Source: an uncultured Eubacteriales bacterium (GTDB lineage Bacteria; Bacillota; Clostridia; Oscillospirales; Oscillospiraceae). Taken from it: 29,986 nucleotides of DNA. Shown here in pieces: positions 15,045 through 22,435 of the stretch (within the stretch, counting starts at the first letter, position 1; each line of letters begins with the position of its first letter). The DNA lies in contig ONTN01000007.1 in the NCBI GenBank assembly GCA_900320765.1, forward strand, positions 1-29,986, given 5' to 3'. The notes under the pieces are model-generated. The model made no database searches, was not told where the DNA came from, and saw only the letters and a program-made list of their open reading frames with translations. Both the position numbers and the translations under genes were made by a program.

Positions 15045-15419
15045 ATGGCTAGCGAAAAGATCACTGCCCTTATCGATGAAGTTAAGGCTTTAACCGTACT
15101 TGAGCTCTCCGAGCTCGTTCACGCTCTCGAGGAAGAGTTCGGCGTTTCCGCCGCTGCTATGGCTGCTCCCGCTGCCGCCGGCGCCGCCGCTCCCGCTGTC
15201 GAGGAGAAGACTGAGTTTGATGTCGTTATGACCAGCTTCGGCTCCGCCAAGCTCGGCGTTATCAAGGTTGTCCGTGCCATCACCGGTCTCGGACTCGTTG
15301 AGGCTAAGGCCGCTGTTGAAGGCGTTCCCTCCAAGATCAAGGAAGGCGTCTCCAAGGATGAGGCTGAGGCTATCAAGAAGCAGCTTGAGGAAGCCGGCGC
15401 TACCGTCGAGCTTAAGTAA
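15045..15419 (+). CDS. rplL: 50S ribosomal protein L7/L12
   Basis: Stalk protein that recruits and stimulates translational GTPases. It has 124 residues. The N-terminal dimerisation helix contains LTVLELSELVHALEEEFGVS, the hinge is Ala-rich (about 37-50), and the C-terminal globular domain includes KLGVIKVVRAITGLGLVEAK and DEAEAIKKQLEEAGATVELK. AGGAGG lies 9 nt upstream. It forms an operon with rplJ, separated by 45 bp, and ends at a strong terminator. Confidence 0.98.
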   Translation: MASEKITALIDEVKALTVLELSELVHALEEEFGVSAAAMAAPAAAGAAAPAVEEKTEFDVVMTSFGSAKLGVIKVVRAITGLGLVEAKAAVEGVPSKIKEGVSKDEAEAIKKQLEEAGATVELK

Positions 15420-15440
15420 GCTTAAAACTTCAAAAAGCAT

Positions 15441-15472
15441 CGGGGTCAGGCATTTGCCTGACCCCGTTTTTT
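15441..15472. terminator. perfect terminator, probably bidirectional
   Basis: CGGGGTCAGGC, loop ATTT, GCCTGACCCCG is an 11-bp perfect stem followed by TTTTTT on the + strand. On the - strand the flank is a shorter T-run (five), so it can also end the convergent GH42 gene, whose TAA begins at its edge. Confidence 0.95.
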
Positions 15473-17450
15473 AATATATAAGTCTTTCTCCCGTTTTGAG
15501 GTTCAGTATAAGCGTTCCGTATGGCGGGAGTTTTGCGTCCATCGCCTCTGCTTCCTCGCCGGTCGTGTTCTGAACGAAAAGCCAGTCGCCGCGCTTCGCG
15601 GGGAGAACGCCCTCGGGAAGAGGCTGCTTTATCGGCGAATCAAAAAGATCCGCTGCAAGCTTCGCGTAAAGCTCGGAGTAGAATCCCGGCTCGAAGCGGG
15701 TCGCGAGGTAATAGGTCCTGCCGTTCCCGAAGAAATTAACAGCCGCGGCGGGCGCGCCCTTGAAATAGTCTTCGGCGTATTTATAAAGGGGCTTTGCCGT
15801 ACTGACCTCCGCCACCTCGCATAGTACGCGGCCAAAAGCTTCGGGCGCGTTTTCAGCAGAGACGGGAACGCATCGGCGAGTTTCACCGTCGTACATACCG
15901 TCTATCTCGAGCCGCCTCAGACCGAGAACGTCGGTAAGGCCGTAAGGCGTGTCGCCCAGCCGGCAGAGGTCCGTCTCGTCTGCAACGCCGGACCAGTAGG
16001 TGAGGACGAGGGTCCCGCCCCCGGCGACGAAGGCGCGGAGCTTTTCGCAAAAGTCCTCGCGCAGCATATAGAGCATCGGGCAAACGACGAGCTTATAGCC
16101 CGAGATATCGCCGTCCTCGTTTACAAAGTCGACGGTGACGGCACGCTTCTGCAGAGCGCGGTAGTGCAGCATTACCTCGTCCCAATAGCCGAGCCCTATG
16201 TTCCTCGGCCCCTGAGCGCCCTCCATGGCCCACTTGCTTTCCACGTCGTAGACTATCGCCGCCTCCTTTGCCCTGAGCGCTCCGGCTATGGGAGAGAGCG
16301 CTTCAAGGGCTTTCCCGAGCTCAGCCGTCTCGCGGAATGGTCGGCTGTCCTCGCGCCCGTCGTGACCGACGACGGCTCCGTGGAATTTTTCGACCGCGCC
16401 GCGGCTCTGCCGCCATTGGAAATACATTACCGCGTCCGCCCCGTGGGCTACGGCGTTCAGGCCGGAGAGCATCTGCACTCCCGGCTTTTTCACCTTGCTG
16501 ACGGGCTGCCAGTTCGTCATGCTCGGCGAGGACTCCATCATCCAGAAGGGCTGCCCCTTCAGCGAATAGAAAAAGTCGTGCATCATCGAGCTCTTGAGGG
16601 CGATTTCCTCATCCGACTCTCCCGCCTTGTGCCAGGTGGGGTAATCGTCCCAGCTTATCATATCCAGGCCGGGTGCGAATTTATAGTAGTCGAGGCCGTC
16701 GAAGCGGTACATCATATTGACCGTGAATTTCGCGCCGGGGACAAGCTCGCGGACGGCGTCGCGCTCCATCCGGTAAAAATCGAGGGTGCGCTGAGTTACG
16801 AAGCGCTTCCAGTCGAGAATGAGGCCGTGCATCGCGCCCTCACCGTGAGGAGCCGGGCTCTCGATCTGAGACCAGTCGGAATAGATGTGCGACCAGAAGG
16901 CGGAGTTCCATGCCTCGTTCAGCTTATCGAGCGAGCCGTATCTCCCCCTTAGCCATTCACGGAAGGCGTTCTGGCACAGCTCGCAGTGGCATTCGCCGCC
17001 GAGCTCGTTTGATATGTGCCACATAACGACTCCCGGATGAGCCCCGAAGCGGCGGGCGAGAGCCTGATCCACAGCCCTGACCTTCTCGCGGTATACTGGG
17101 GAGGTGTAGCAATGGCTGTGCCTGTTGCCGTATTTTTCGCGGACTCTGTTTGCGCCCACCCGAAGTACCTCCGGATATTTTTGGGCGAGCCAGGCGGGCT
17201 TTGCCGCGCTCGGGGTGGCAAGATCGACCGAAATGCCCCGGGCGTACAGCTTATCTATAATGTCCGCGAGCCAGTCAAGGTCATACTTCCCCTCCTCCGG
17301 CTCGAGCATCGACCATGAGAAAACGCCGAGGGTCACGATATTGACCCTCGCCTTCTCCATAAGCTCGAGGTCTTTATTGAGTATCTCCGGCATTTTCAGC
17401 CATTGCTCGGGGTTATAATCTCCCCCGTGATAAAATCTGCGCTCGCCCAT
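15471..17450 (-). CDS. GH42 beta-galactosidase
   Basis: Hydrolyses terminal beta-galactosides. It has 659 residues with no signal peptide, so it is cytoplasmic. The GH42 TIM barrel begins with FYHGGDYNPEQW. The acid/base Glu149 is in HISNELGGECHC and the likely nucleophile Glu306 in PFWMMESSPS. Cys114, Cys154, Cys156 and Cys159 form the zinc cluster seen in many GH42 enzymes. A trimerisation domain (about 400-600) and a small beta domain at the C-terminus complete the family architecture. AGGAG precedes the ATG. No sugar transporter or regulator is adjacent, so the natural substrate (lactose, galactan or host-glycan fragments) cannot be inferred. A terminator lies on each side, so it is probably monocistronic. 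Confidence 0.95.
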   Translation of the reverse strand: MGERRFYHGGDYNPEQWLKMPEILNKDLELMEKARVNIVTLGVFSWSMLEPEEGKYDLDWLADIIDKLYARGISVDLATPSAAKPAWLAQKYPEVLRVGANRVREKYGNRHSHCYTSPVYREKVRAVDQALARRFGAHPGVVMWHISNELGGECHCELCQNAFREWLRGRYGSLDKLNEAWNSAFWSHIYSDWSQIESPAPHGEGAMHGLILDWKRFVTQRTLDFYRMERDAVRELVPGAKFTVNMMYRFDGLDYYKFAPGLDMISWDDYPTWHKAGESDEEIALKSSMMHDFFYSLKGQPFWMMESSPSMTNWQPVSKVKKPGVQMLSGLNAVAHGADAVMYFQWRQSRGAVEKFHGAVVGHDGREDSRPFRETAELGKALEALSPIAGALRAKEAAIVYDVESKWAMEGAQGPRNIGLGYWDEVMLHYRALQKRAVTVDFVNEDGDISGYKLVVCPMLYMLREDFCEKLRAFVAGGGTLVLTYWSGVADETDLCRLGDTPYGLTDVLGLRRLEIDGMYDGETRRCVPVSAENAPEAFGRVLCEVAEVSTAKPLYKYAEDYFKGAPAAAVNFFGNGRTYYLATRFEPGFYSELYAKLAADLFDSPIKQPLPEGVLPAKRGDWLFVQNTTGEEAEAMDAKLPPYGTLILNLKTGERLIY

Positions 17451-17475
17451 CTCTCTTCTCCTTTTGTATATTTAT

Positions 17476-17508
17476 AAAAACCGTCCCGCCGGAAAGCATC
17501 CGGCGGGA
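17476..17508 (-). terminator. terminator of degV
   Basis: TCCCGCCGG, a 7-nt loop and CCGGCGGGA form a perfect 9-bp stem (17484-17508). On the - strand it is followed closely by TTTTT (17476-17480). It lies just after the degV stop. Confidence 0.88.
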
Positions 17509-17513
17509 TATGA

Positions 17514-18404
17514 TCATGCGTGCTTAATAATACCTACTCCGAGGGGATAGGGGCCGGTGTGTACGCTGATCGCGGCGCCTATGTGGTATATGTTCACCTT
17601 GAGGATATGACCCATAGAGGCGAAGGCTCCGCAGATCCTGTCGCGGAATTTGACTGCCTCCTCGTAATCGTAGCCGTAGCCCACGACCATCTCATACTCC
17701 TTATCCGCCCAGTTGTTCTCCTTGACGTAGTCAAGGGCGAGAGCCTCGACCTTTTCAATCGACTTCTGTCTTGAGCGGGTGATGCCGGCGGGGAAAATCT
17801 CGCCCTCCTTGAGCGTTATGAGCGGGCGGATGCCGAGGATAGTTCCGGCTATACCGGCGAGCTTGCCGATCCTTCCGCCGTGGCGGAGGTAATCTATGCT
17901 GCCGACAGTGAAGAATATCCTGCCGGAGGGGCGGGCGGCCTTGACGCGCCTTACGCACTTGTCGTAATCCACGCCTTTGTCGCGGAGCTTGACGGCCTCG
18001 AGCACCAAAAGCGCCTGAAGCACCGTATTCACCATCGCGTTTATCACGGTGACGCGGCAATCAGGATGGGTCTCCGCAAGCATATCGGCAGCCATCTGCG
18101 CAGACTCAAAGGAGGTGGAGAATTTCCTCGTTATGCAGATGCAGATTACGTCCTCTCCCGCCTCGGCAGCCTCAGTAAAAACGTCGAGATAGTCCTGAAC
18201 GGAGGGCGTGGAGCTCTTGGGGTAGCAGCCCTTGTTCTCTACCATCCACTTGTAAAAGTCCGTCTTGGAAATGTCCACGTTCTCTTTTATATACGTTTTC
18301 TCATCCATAGTGACGTAAAAGGGAACGACGGTGACCCTCTTCTCCTTCGCGAGGGAGGCCGGCATATCGCAGGATCCGTCTGTTATTATGCGGTAGGTCT
18401 TCAT
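17514..18404 (-). CDS. DegV-family fatty-acid-binding protein
   Basis: DegV/FakB proteins bind a single fatty acid and present it to the kinase FakA for phosphorylation and use in lipid synthesis. From the start at 18404 the product is 296 residues. An ATG three codons upstream abuts the AGGAG site and is therefore unlikely. ITDGSCDMP near the N-terminus, RKFSTSFESAQMAAD in the middle and GSIDYLRHGGRIGK in the second half are characteristic DegV blocks. The conserved Ser/Thr and His that hold the carboxylate are compatible with these. No FakA is nearby. A hairpin terminator follows, and a divergent TetR-family gene lies upstream, which may regulate it. Confidence 0.93.
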   Translation of the reverse strand: MKTYRIITDGSCDMPASLAKEKRVTVVPFYVTMDEKTYIKENVDISKTDFYKWMVENKGCYPKSSTPSVQDYLDVFTEAAEAGEDVICICITRKFSTSFESAQMAADMLAETHPDCRVTVINAMVNTVLQALLVLEAVKLRDKGVDYDKCVRRVKAARPSGRIFFTVGSIDYLRHGGRIGKLAGIAGTILGIRPLITLKEGEIFPAGITRSRQKSIEKVEALALDYVKENNWADKEYEMVVGYGYDYEEAVKFRDRICGAFASMGHILKVNIYHIGAAISVHTGPYPLGVGIIKHA

Positions 18405-18454
18405 TGAGATCATCTCCTATAATTCGCACACGAAGATATTATATAAACGCGGTG

Positions 18455-18483
18455 TTGACTTCCTGAATTTCTTATATTATAAT
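18455..18483 (+). promoter_or_regulatory. strong promoter of the TetR-family gene
   Basis: TTGACT (18455-18460), 17 bp, TATAAT (18478-18483). The -10 sits within a perfect palindrome ATATTATAATAT (18474-18485), a possible operator or a by-product of AT-richness. The implied 5' UTR is about 85 nt and contains CGCTTT/AAAGCG and TTGTGT/ACACAA inverted repeats. Confidence 0.8.
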
Positions 18484-18577
18484 ATGTTGTGTCTTCGCTT
18501 TCAATAGTCAAAGCGCTGTTTTTTGTGGGATTTAACACAATGTTCAAAACTATATATAAAAAGGGTGCGAGAGAGAA

Positions 18578-19150
18578 ATGGCAAACGTGAAGGACAACAG
18601 AAGGGTACACTACACAAAGGCCGCCCTCAGGCAGAGCCTGATAAGCCACCTTAAGAAGAAGCCCATCGACAGGATAACCGTAAAGGAGATATGCGAGACG
18701 GCAGACCTAAACCGCGGCACGTTCTACGCCTATTACGGCAGCCCCGCCGAGATGCTCGGCGAGATAGAGAACAGCTTTTACGAGGATATCCTCTCTTCCG
18801 TCACGGCCTTCCGCAAGGCGGAGGACGTTGTGACGATTTTCACCCAGGCGCTTACCGCCATCAAGGAGAGGTATGAGTTTTCCGAGGCGCTTTTCGGTGA
18901 GTACGGGGATATAACCTTTCTCCAGCAGCTTCTCTACGTCGCAAAGCCCACCTGCCTTCACCATTGGGCGCAGCTCGCGCCGGAGCTCAGCAAGGCGGAG
19001 ATGGACGATATGTACGACTTCGCCTCCTACGGGTGCATGAGAGTGATCCAGATGTGGATCCAGGGCGGAGCCGAGAGGGAGCCAAATCAGGTCGCCCTTT
19101 TCCTAAACGATATATGCAACAACGGTATTTTGGGAAAGCTGAAAAGATAA
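18578..19150 (+). CDS. TetR/AcrR-family transcriptional regulator
   Basis: It has 190 residues. The N-terminal DNA-binding domain (about 10-58) has the helix-turn-helix VKEICETADLNRGTFYAYYGS, written as ICETADLNRGTFYAYYGS, typical of TetR members with a Tyr-Tyr after the recognition helix. The C-terminal ligand-binding region (about 70-190) resembles the clostridial TetR_C type near LLYVAKPT and YGCMRVIQMWIQGG. It diverges from degV, so degV or its own gene is the likeliest target. The ligand cannot be predicted, though a lipid-related signal would fit. Ribosome binding site AAGGG/GAGAG is weak. A 13-bp perfect terminator follows. Confidence 0.9.
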   Translation: MANVKDNRRVHYTKAALRQSLISHLKKKPIDRITVKEICETADLNRGTFYAYYGSPAEMLGEIENSFYEDILSSVTAFRKAEDVVTIFTQALTAIKERYEFSEALFGEYGDITFLQQLLYVAKPTCLHHWAQLAPELSKAEMDDMYDFASYGCMRVIQMWIQGGAEREPNQVALFLNDICNNGILGKLKR

Positions 19151-19157
19151 CAAAACA

Positions 19158-19198
19158 CGGGCAGGTTCTAATTTTAGAACCTGCCCGAATTCTTTTTT
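19158..19198. terminator. convergent terminator between tetR-type gene and the SLH/NHL operon
   Basis: CGGGCAGGTTCTA, loop ATTT, TAGAACCTGCCCG is a perfect 13-bp stem, then AATTC and six T on the + strand. On the - strand the stem is followed by TGTTTTGTT, so it may also end the opposite operon. Confidence 0.92.
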
Positions 19199-19550
19199 AT
19201 CCCTCTGCAGCGGGGAGGAGGCGGAGGAAGACCGTCACCGCCTGGGCGCGGGTCGCGTCTTTTGTGGGGAGGAGGTTTCCGTCGCTGCCCTCGATGAGGC
19301 CGGAGGCGACGGCGTATTCCATTCCCTCAAGAGCCCAGGAGCTCACCTCGCCCGAGTCGGGGAAGGAGGAGAGGTCGGCGGAAAGGTCGTCCTCAAGGCC
19401 GAGGTATTCCGCATAGCGGTACAGCATGGTCGCCATCTGCTCTCTCGTTATCGGCTTATCCGGGGCGAAAGTGCCGTCCGGCATGCCCTTGACTATACCG
19501 GCATCGGCGGCCCAGCGGGCTGAAGCCGACCACCAGGTCTCCTCTGTCAT
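19197..19550 (-). CDS. S-layer-homology C-terminal part of the NHL protein (frameshifted frame)
   Basis: The open part encodes about 118 residues with two SLH motifs. The first is WWSASARWAADAGIVKGMPD, then FAPDKPITREQMATMLYRYA. The second is SSWALEGMEYAVASGLIEGS, then TRAQAVTVF. SLH domains bind pyruvylated cell-wall polymer and hold proteins at the surface. It has no ribosome binding site or signal peptide of its own, and its first SLH motif starts in the preceding frame (FSDVAETAWYAEG). It is therefore the C-terminal half of the NHL protein, read after a +1 shift, or a fragment created by a one-base insertion or a sequencing error. Confidence 0.8.
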   Translation of the reverse strand: MTEETWWSASARWAADAGIVKGMPDGTFAPDKPITREQMATMLYRYAEYLGLEDDLSADLSSFPDSGEVSSWALEGMEYAVASGLIEGSDGNLLPTKDATRAQAVTVFLRLLPAAEG

Positions 19551-19554
19551 ATCA

Positions 19555-19560
19555 TTAAAG
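19555..19560 (-). other. frameshift site CTT-TAA between NHL and SLH frames
   Basis: On the coding strand the codons read GAC CTT TAA TGA. Skipping one T after CTT gives GAC CTT AAT GAT ATG ACA, which fuses the NHL frame to the SLH frame within one continuous SLH motif. CUU followed by U is the same slippery +1 context as CUU UGA in the release-factor-2 gene prfB. GAGGG lies about 10 nt upstream of CTT, further than the 3-nt spacing of the prfB stimulator. Confidence 0.6.
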
Positions 19561-20586
19561 GTCCGCCGTGCCCTCGGCGTACCACGCGGTCTCGGCTACG
19601 TCGGAGAAGACCTTTTCCTTGATGCTGTATTTAAGGATATCGCCCGCGCCGTCCGCGGCGTAGAGGTAATTTCCGGAGATGAAGATGCCGTTCGGCTCGA
19701 CCGGGCGGGCGACAATCCCGTCGCCCTTCTTTAGGGTGTAGACCCTGCCGTCCTTCAGATAGCGGATCGCGTGATTTACGGGGTCGGAGATAAACACCCG
19801 CCCGTCCTCGCTTACGGCGACGGAGGAGGGGTGATCGAATCTCGCGCGCGCAGCCTTCCCGTTCGAGAAGCCGCCGTAGTATTCGTCCGCGTCCTCAGCG
19901 TAGGAGAAGGAGCCGCAGAGAGCTTCATATGAGGAGCCCGTGGCGGTCAGCACGCGGTTTTTGCCGCTCTCGACAATGTAGAGCTTCCCGTCGTGATACG
20001 CAAGTCCCGTCGGGGCGGAGAGATTAGTAATAAGAATGCGGACTGAGCCGGTGGAGCTCATATAGCGGACGCAGTTGTTGCCCGTGTCCGCTATGTAAAG
20101 GCCGCCCTTATCGTCTGCAGCGAGGCCGGTCGGGTTATTGAAGCGGGCGTTCTGAGCCTTCCCGTTTCTGAGCCCGGCAGTACCCGAGCCGGAGAGGGTC
20201 ATCACCTTCGTCTCCGTAACGTACCTTATCACGTTCGCGGCCGGGTCGGAGACAGCGTAGCCCTCGAGGAAGGGAACTATGGCGCAGGGGGACATAAAGA
20301 AGGCGTCCTCGCTCTTTCCGTCGTTATATCTGCCCTGCGGCTCTCCGGTGAGGTCGGCGACGGGAATCTTTCCGGCGAAGATCTCCGCCTTTCCGCCCGA
20401 GATCTTCCATATTACCTTGTTCCAGCTGTCCGTTGCGAGAACGGTCCCGTCCTCAAGCACGGTCACTCCGGCGTATGCCGGGCGGACGGGGTCGGATTTC
20501 TCGCTCTCTCCGGCGGCGAGGGCGCAAAGCCCGATAGAGAGAAGCAGCGAGAGCGATATCAAGAGGGATATGATCTTTTTCATCAT
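19555..20586 (-). CDS. secreted NHL-repeat beta-propeller protein (SLH-anchored if frameshift is read through)
   Basis: The frame encodes 343 residues. A signal peptide occupies about 1-25 (KKIISLLISLSLLLSIGLCALAAG). Four to six NHL/SMP30-like blades follow, such as NPTGLAADDKGGLYIADTGN (about 151-170), APTGLAYHDGKLYIVESGKN (191-210) and HPSSVAVSEDGRVFISDPVN (252-271). These fold into a beta-propeller used for binding polymers or proteins. The frame stops at TAA within the sequence FSDVAETAWYAEGTADL, which is the beginning of an SLH motif. The second ATG (20583) has the better spacing to AAGGAG. The gene begins 12 bp after the cyclase stop and is in the same operon. Confidence 0.88.
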   Translation of the reverse strand: MMKKIISLLISLSLLLSIGLCALAAGESEKSDPVRPAYAGVTVLEDGTVLATDSWNKVIWKISGGKAEIFAGKIPVADLTGEPQGRYNDGKSEDAFFMSPCAIVPFLEGYAVSDPAANVIRYVTETKVMTLSGSGTAGLRNGKAQNARFNNPTGLAADDKGGLYIADTGNNCVRYMSSTGSVRILITNLSAPTGLAYHDGKLYIVESGKNRVLTATGSSYEALCGSFSYAEDADEYYGGFSNGKAARARFDHPSSVAVSEDGRVFISDPVNHAIRYLKDGRVYTLKKGDGIVARPVEPNGIFISGNYLYAADGAGDILKYSIKEKVFSDVAETAWYAEGTADL

Positions 20587-20598
20587 AATTCTCCTTCC

Positions 20599-22395
20599 TT
20601 ATTTCAAACTGTCGAGGGTGAGTATCTCAAAGCCCTCGGCTTTTCCTTTAAGCTTGATGCTGTCGCCGAGGCTCGTTACCACGGCTCTGTCGCCCAGAAT
20701 ATCGGCGACGGCGCGGGAGATAAATATCTTGCCGCCCGGCGCGTTTGCCTCGAGCCTCGCGGCCGTATTGACCGTGTCGCCGATGGCGGTATAGTCCATT
20801 CGCTTCGGTGCGCCTATGTTCCCCACTACGGCTGGGCCCCAGTTTACTCCGACGCCGAAGGAGACCGTGCGCCCGAAGCGAGAGGAAAGCTCCTCGCCGA
20901 GCTTCTTCGAGCCCTCCACCATATCCATAGCTGCGCGGCAGGCGAGGTAGACCGGGTCCTCCTGCTCGACCGGGGCGTTCCAGAAGGCCATAGTGCAGTC
21001 GCCGACGAACTTATCGAGGGTGCCGTGATTTTTCATTATGCACTCCGTCGTCAGAGTGAGGTACTTGTTTATTATCTCAACGACCGTGGGCGGGTCAAGA
21101 GCCTCCGACATCGTGGTGAAGCCGCGAATATCGACGAAGAGGACGGCGATATCGTATTGCTTCCCGCCGAGCTCGAGGGCCGAGGCGCCCTGAGCGATAA
21201 GGCGGCGCATTATCTCGGGGTCGATGTAGTGTCCGAAGGTGTTAGTTATCTTCCGTTTCTCGCGTGCGGCGCGGATGTAGTTTGCCGCGACCGAGCCGAT
21301 GAAGATGAGGGTGATGAAGAGGGGCACCCACAGGACGTTCAGTATCGTGCCGCCTCTGAAAAGCAGGAGGCATAGCCCGAGCCAAATGGCGACCGAGAGA
21401 GCCCATGCGATAAGCGAGGGGAGCACCTTGCGGTCTGAGAAATACAGGACGGCGGAGAAGGTGAGAATGAAGAGGGCCGCAAGCTGGAGAGCCTGCGAGG
21501 CATTCTTGGGGAAGAAGCCCTTTCTGAAGGCGTCGATGGCGTTTGCCTGTATCTCGACGCCGTACATATTCTTCGCGTGGCTTACGGCGGTCTTATATTC
21601 GTCCATCATTCCCGCGGCGTAGGGCCCGATAAGGACTATCTTTCCGGCAAATTCGGAGGGGTCCCTCGTGCCGTCGATGATATCGACGACGGAAACGCTC
21701 TCGGAATAGGCGCGAGGCAGGGCGGAGAAGCTCAAATAGTAGCTCTCGCTCTCCGGAGCGGGGTTCGGCTCTTCGCCGAGGTATTCGCAGTATTTTTCGT
21801 ATATGACGCGGGCGAAGCTATATACCCTTCCGCGCTCCGGTACGTCGATATAGAGCTGTGCGTGGCGGATTATCCCGTCGTTATCCGCCTTGGCGTTTAT
21901 GTGCCCGGTATCGGTAACGTCGCTGAGATCGGGATAGGGCTCGTCCCAGCCGATAACCGCGCCCGTCTTCATATAGAATTCGTTTTCTCCAAGCTCCACG
22001 ACCTCGCTTCCGAACTGAGCGGCTGAGGCGACGACCACGTTCCCGCCCTCGGCGCAGACCCCGGCGAGATAGCCGTCCGCCCCGGGGTCGGAGCTCTCGC
22101 CCACGTAGAGAACGTCGACGCCGATAACGGCGGGAGCGTTCTCCGGGTCGGAGTTCAGAATGGCGATCACGTCCGCCATTATATCGCGGGGCCACGGCAT
22201 AGGGCCGTATTCCTCCGTTGCCCGCTGATCCATTCCGATAACGACGATCTCGCCGTCCGTTCCCTCGGGGTGCTGGTAGACGAAGTCGGAGAGGGTCGCG
22301 TCGAGGTTATCAAAGAGCCCGAGCCCCGCCGCCGCCGTCGCAATACCGGCGATCAAAAAGGCGGCAAGGAGGCGAAATGCAAGCTTCTTTTTCAT
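20599..22395 (-). CDS. CHASE2-domain class III adenylate cyclase
   Basis: Membrane receptor cyclase of 598 residues. An N-terminal anchor (about 5-25) is followed by an extracellular CHASE2 domain (about 30-290; GMDQRATEEYGPMPWPRD, GIIRHAQLYIDV). Three transmembrane helices lie at about 301-320, 326-346 and 350-372. The cyclase domain spans about 411-595. Metal-binding Asp422 (LFVDIRGFT) and Asp466 (KFVGDCTMAFW) and transition-state Asn543 and Arg547 (NTAARLE) are all present. Lys462 and Asp534 in the base-selecting positions favour ATP over GTP, so cAMP is the predicted product. It sits between a FecR protein and an NHL-SLH protein, which could sense or transmit surface signals to CHASE2. 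I see no cAMP receptor here. Confidence 0.93.
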   Translation of the reverse strand: MKKKLAFRLLAAFLIAGIATAAAGLGLFDNLDATLSDFVYQHPEGTDGEIVVIGMDQRATEEYGPMPWPRDIMADVIAILNSDPENAPAVIGVDVLYVGESSDPGADGYLAGVCAEGGNVVVASAAQFGSEVVELGENEFYMKTGAVIGWDEPYPDLSDVTDTGHINAKADNDGIIRHAQLYIDVPERGRVYSFARVIYEKYCEYLGEEPNPAPESESYYLSFSALPRAYSESVSVVDIIDGTRDPSEFAGKIVLIGPYAAGMMDEYKTAVSHAKNMYGVEIQANAIDAFRKGFFPKNASQALQLAALFILTFSAVLYFSDRKVLPSLIAWALSVAIWLGLCLLLFRGGTILNVLWVPLFITLIFIGSVAANYIRAAREKRKITNTFGHYIDPEIMRRLIAQGASALELGGKQYDIAVLFVDIRGFTTMSEALDPPTVVEIINKYLTLTTECIMKNHGTLDKFVGDCTMAFWNAPVEQEDPVYLACRAAMDMVEGSKKLGEELSSRFGRTVSFGVGVNWGPAVVGNIGAPKRMDYTAIGDTVNTAARLEANAPGGKIFISRAVADILGDRAVVTSLGDSIKLKGKAEGFEILTLDSLK

Positions 22396-22435
22396 TCTTT
22401 ATATTCTCCTGAGACTTGCTGATCAAGGCGCGCTA

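Noticed and set aside
16164..16952. 262-codon open frame on the + strand
   Set aside because: It lies wholly inside the GH42 gene on the other strand, has no recognisable motif, and is expected from GC-rich codon structure.
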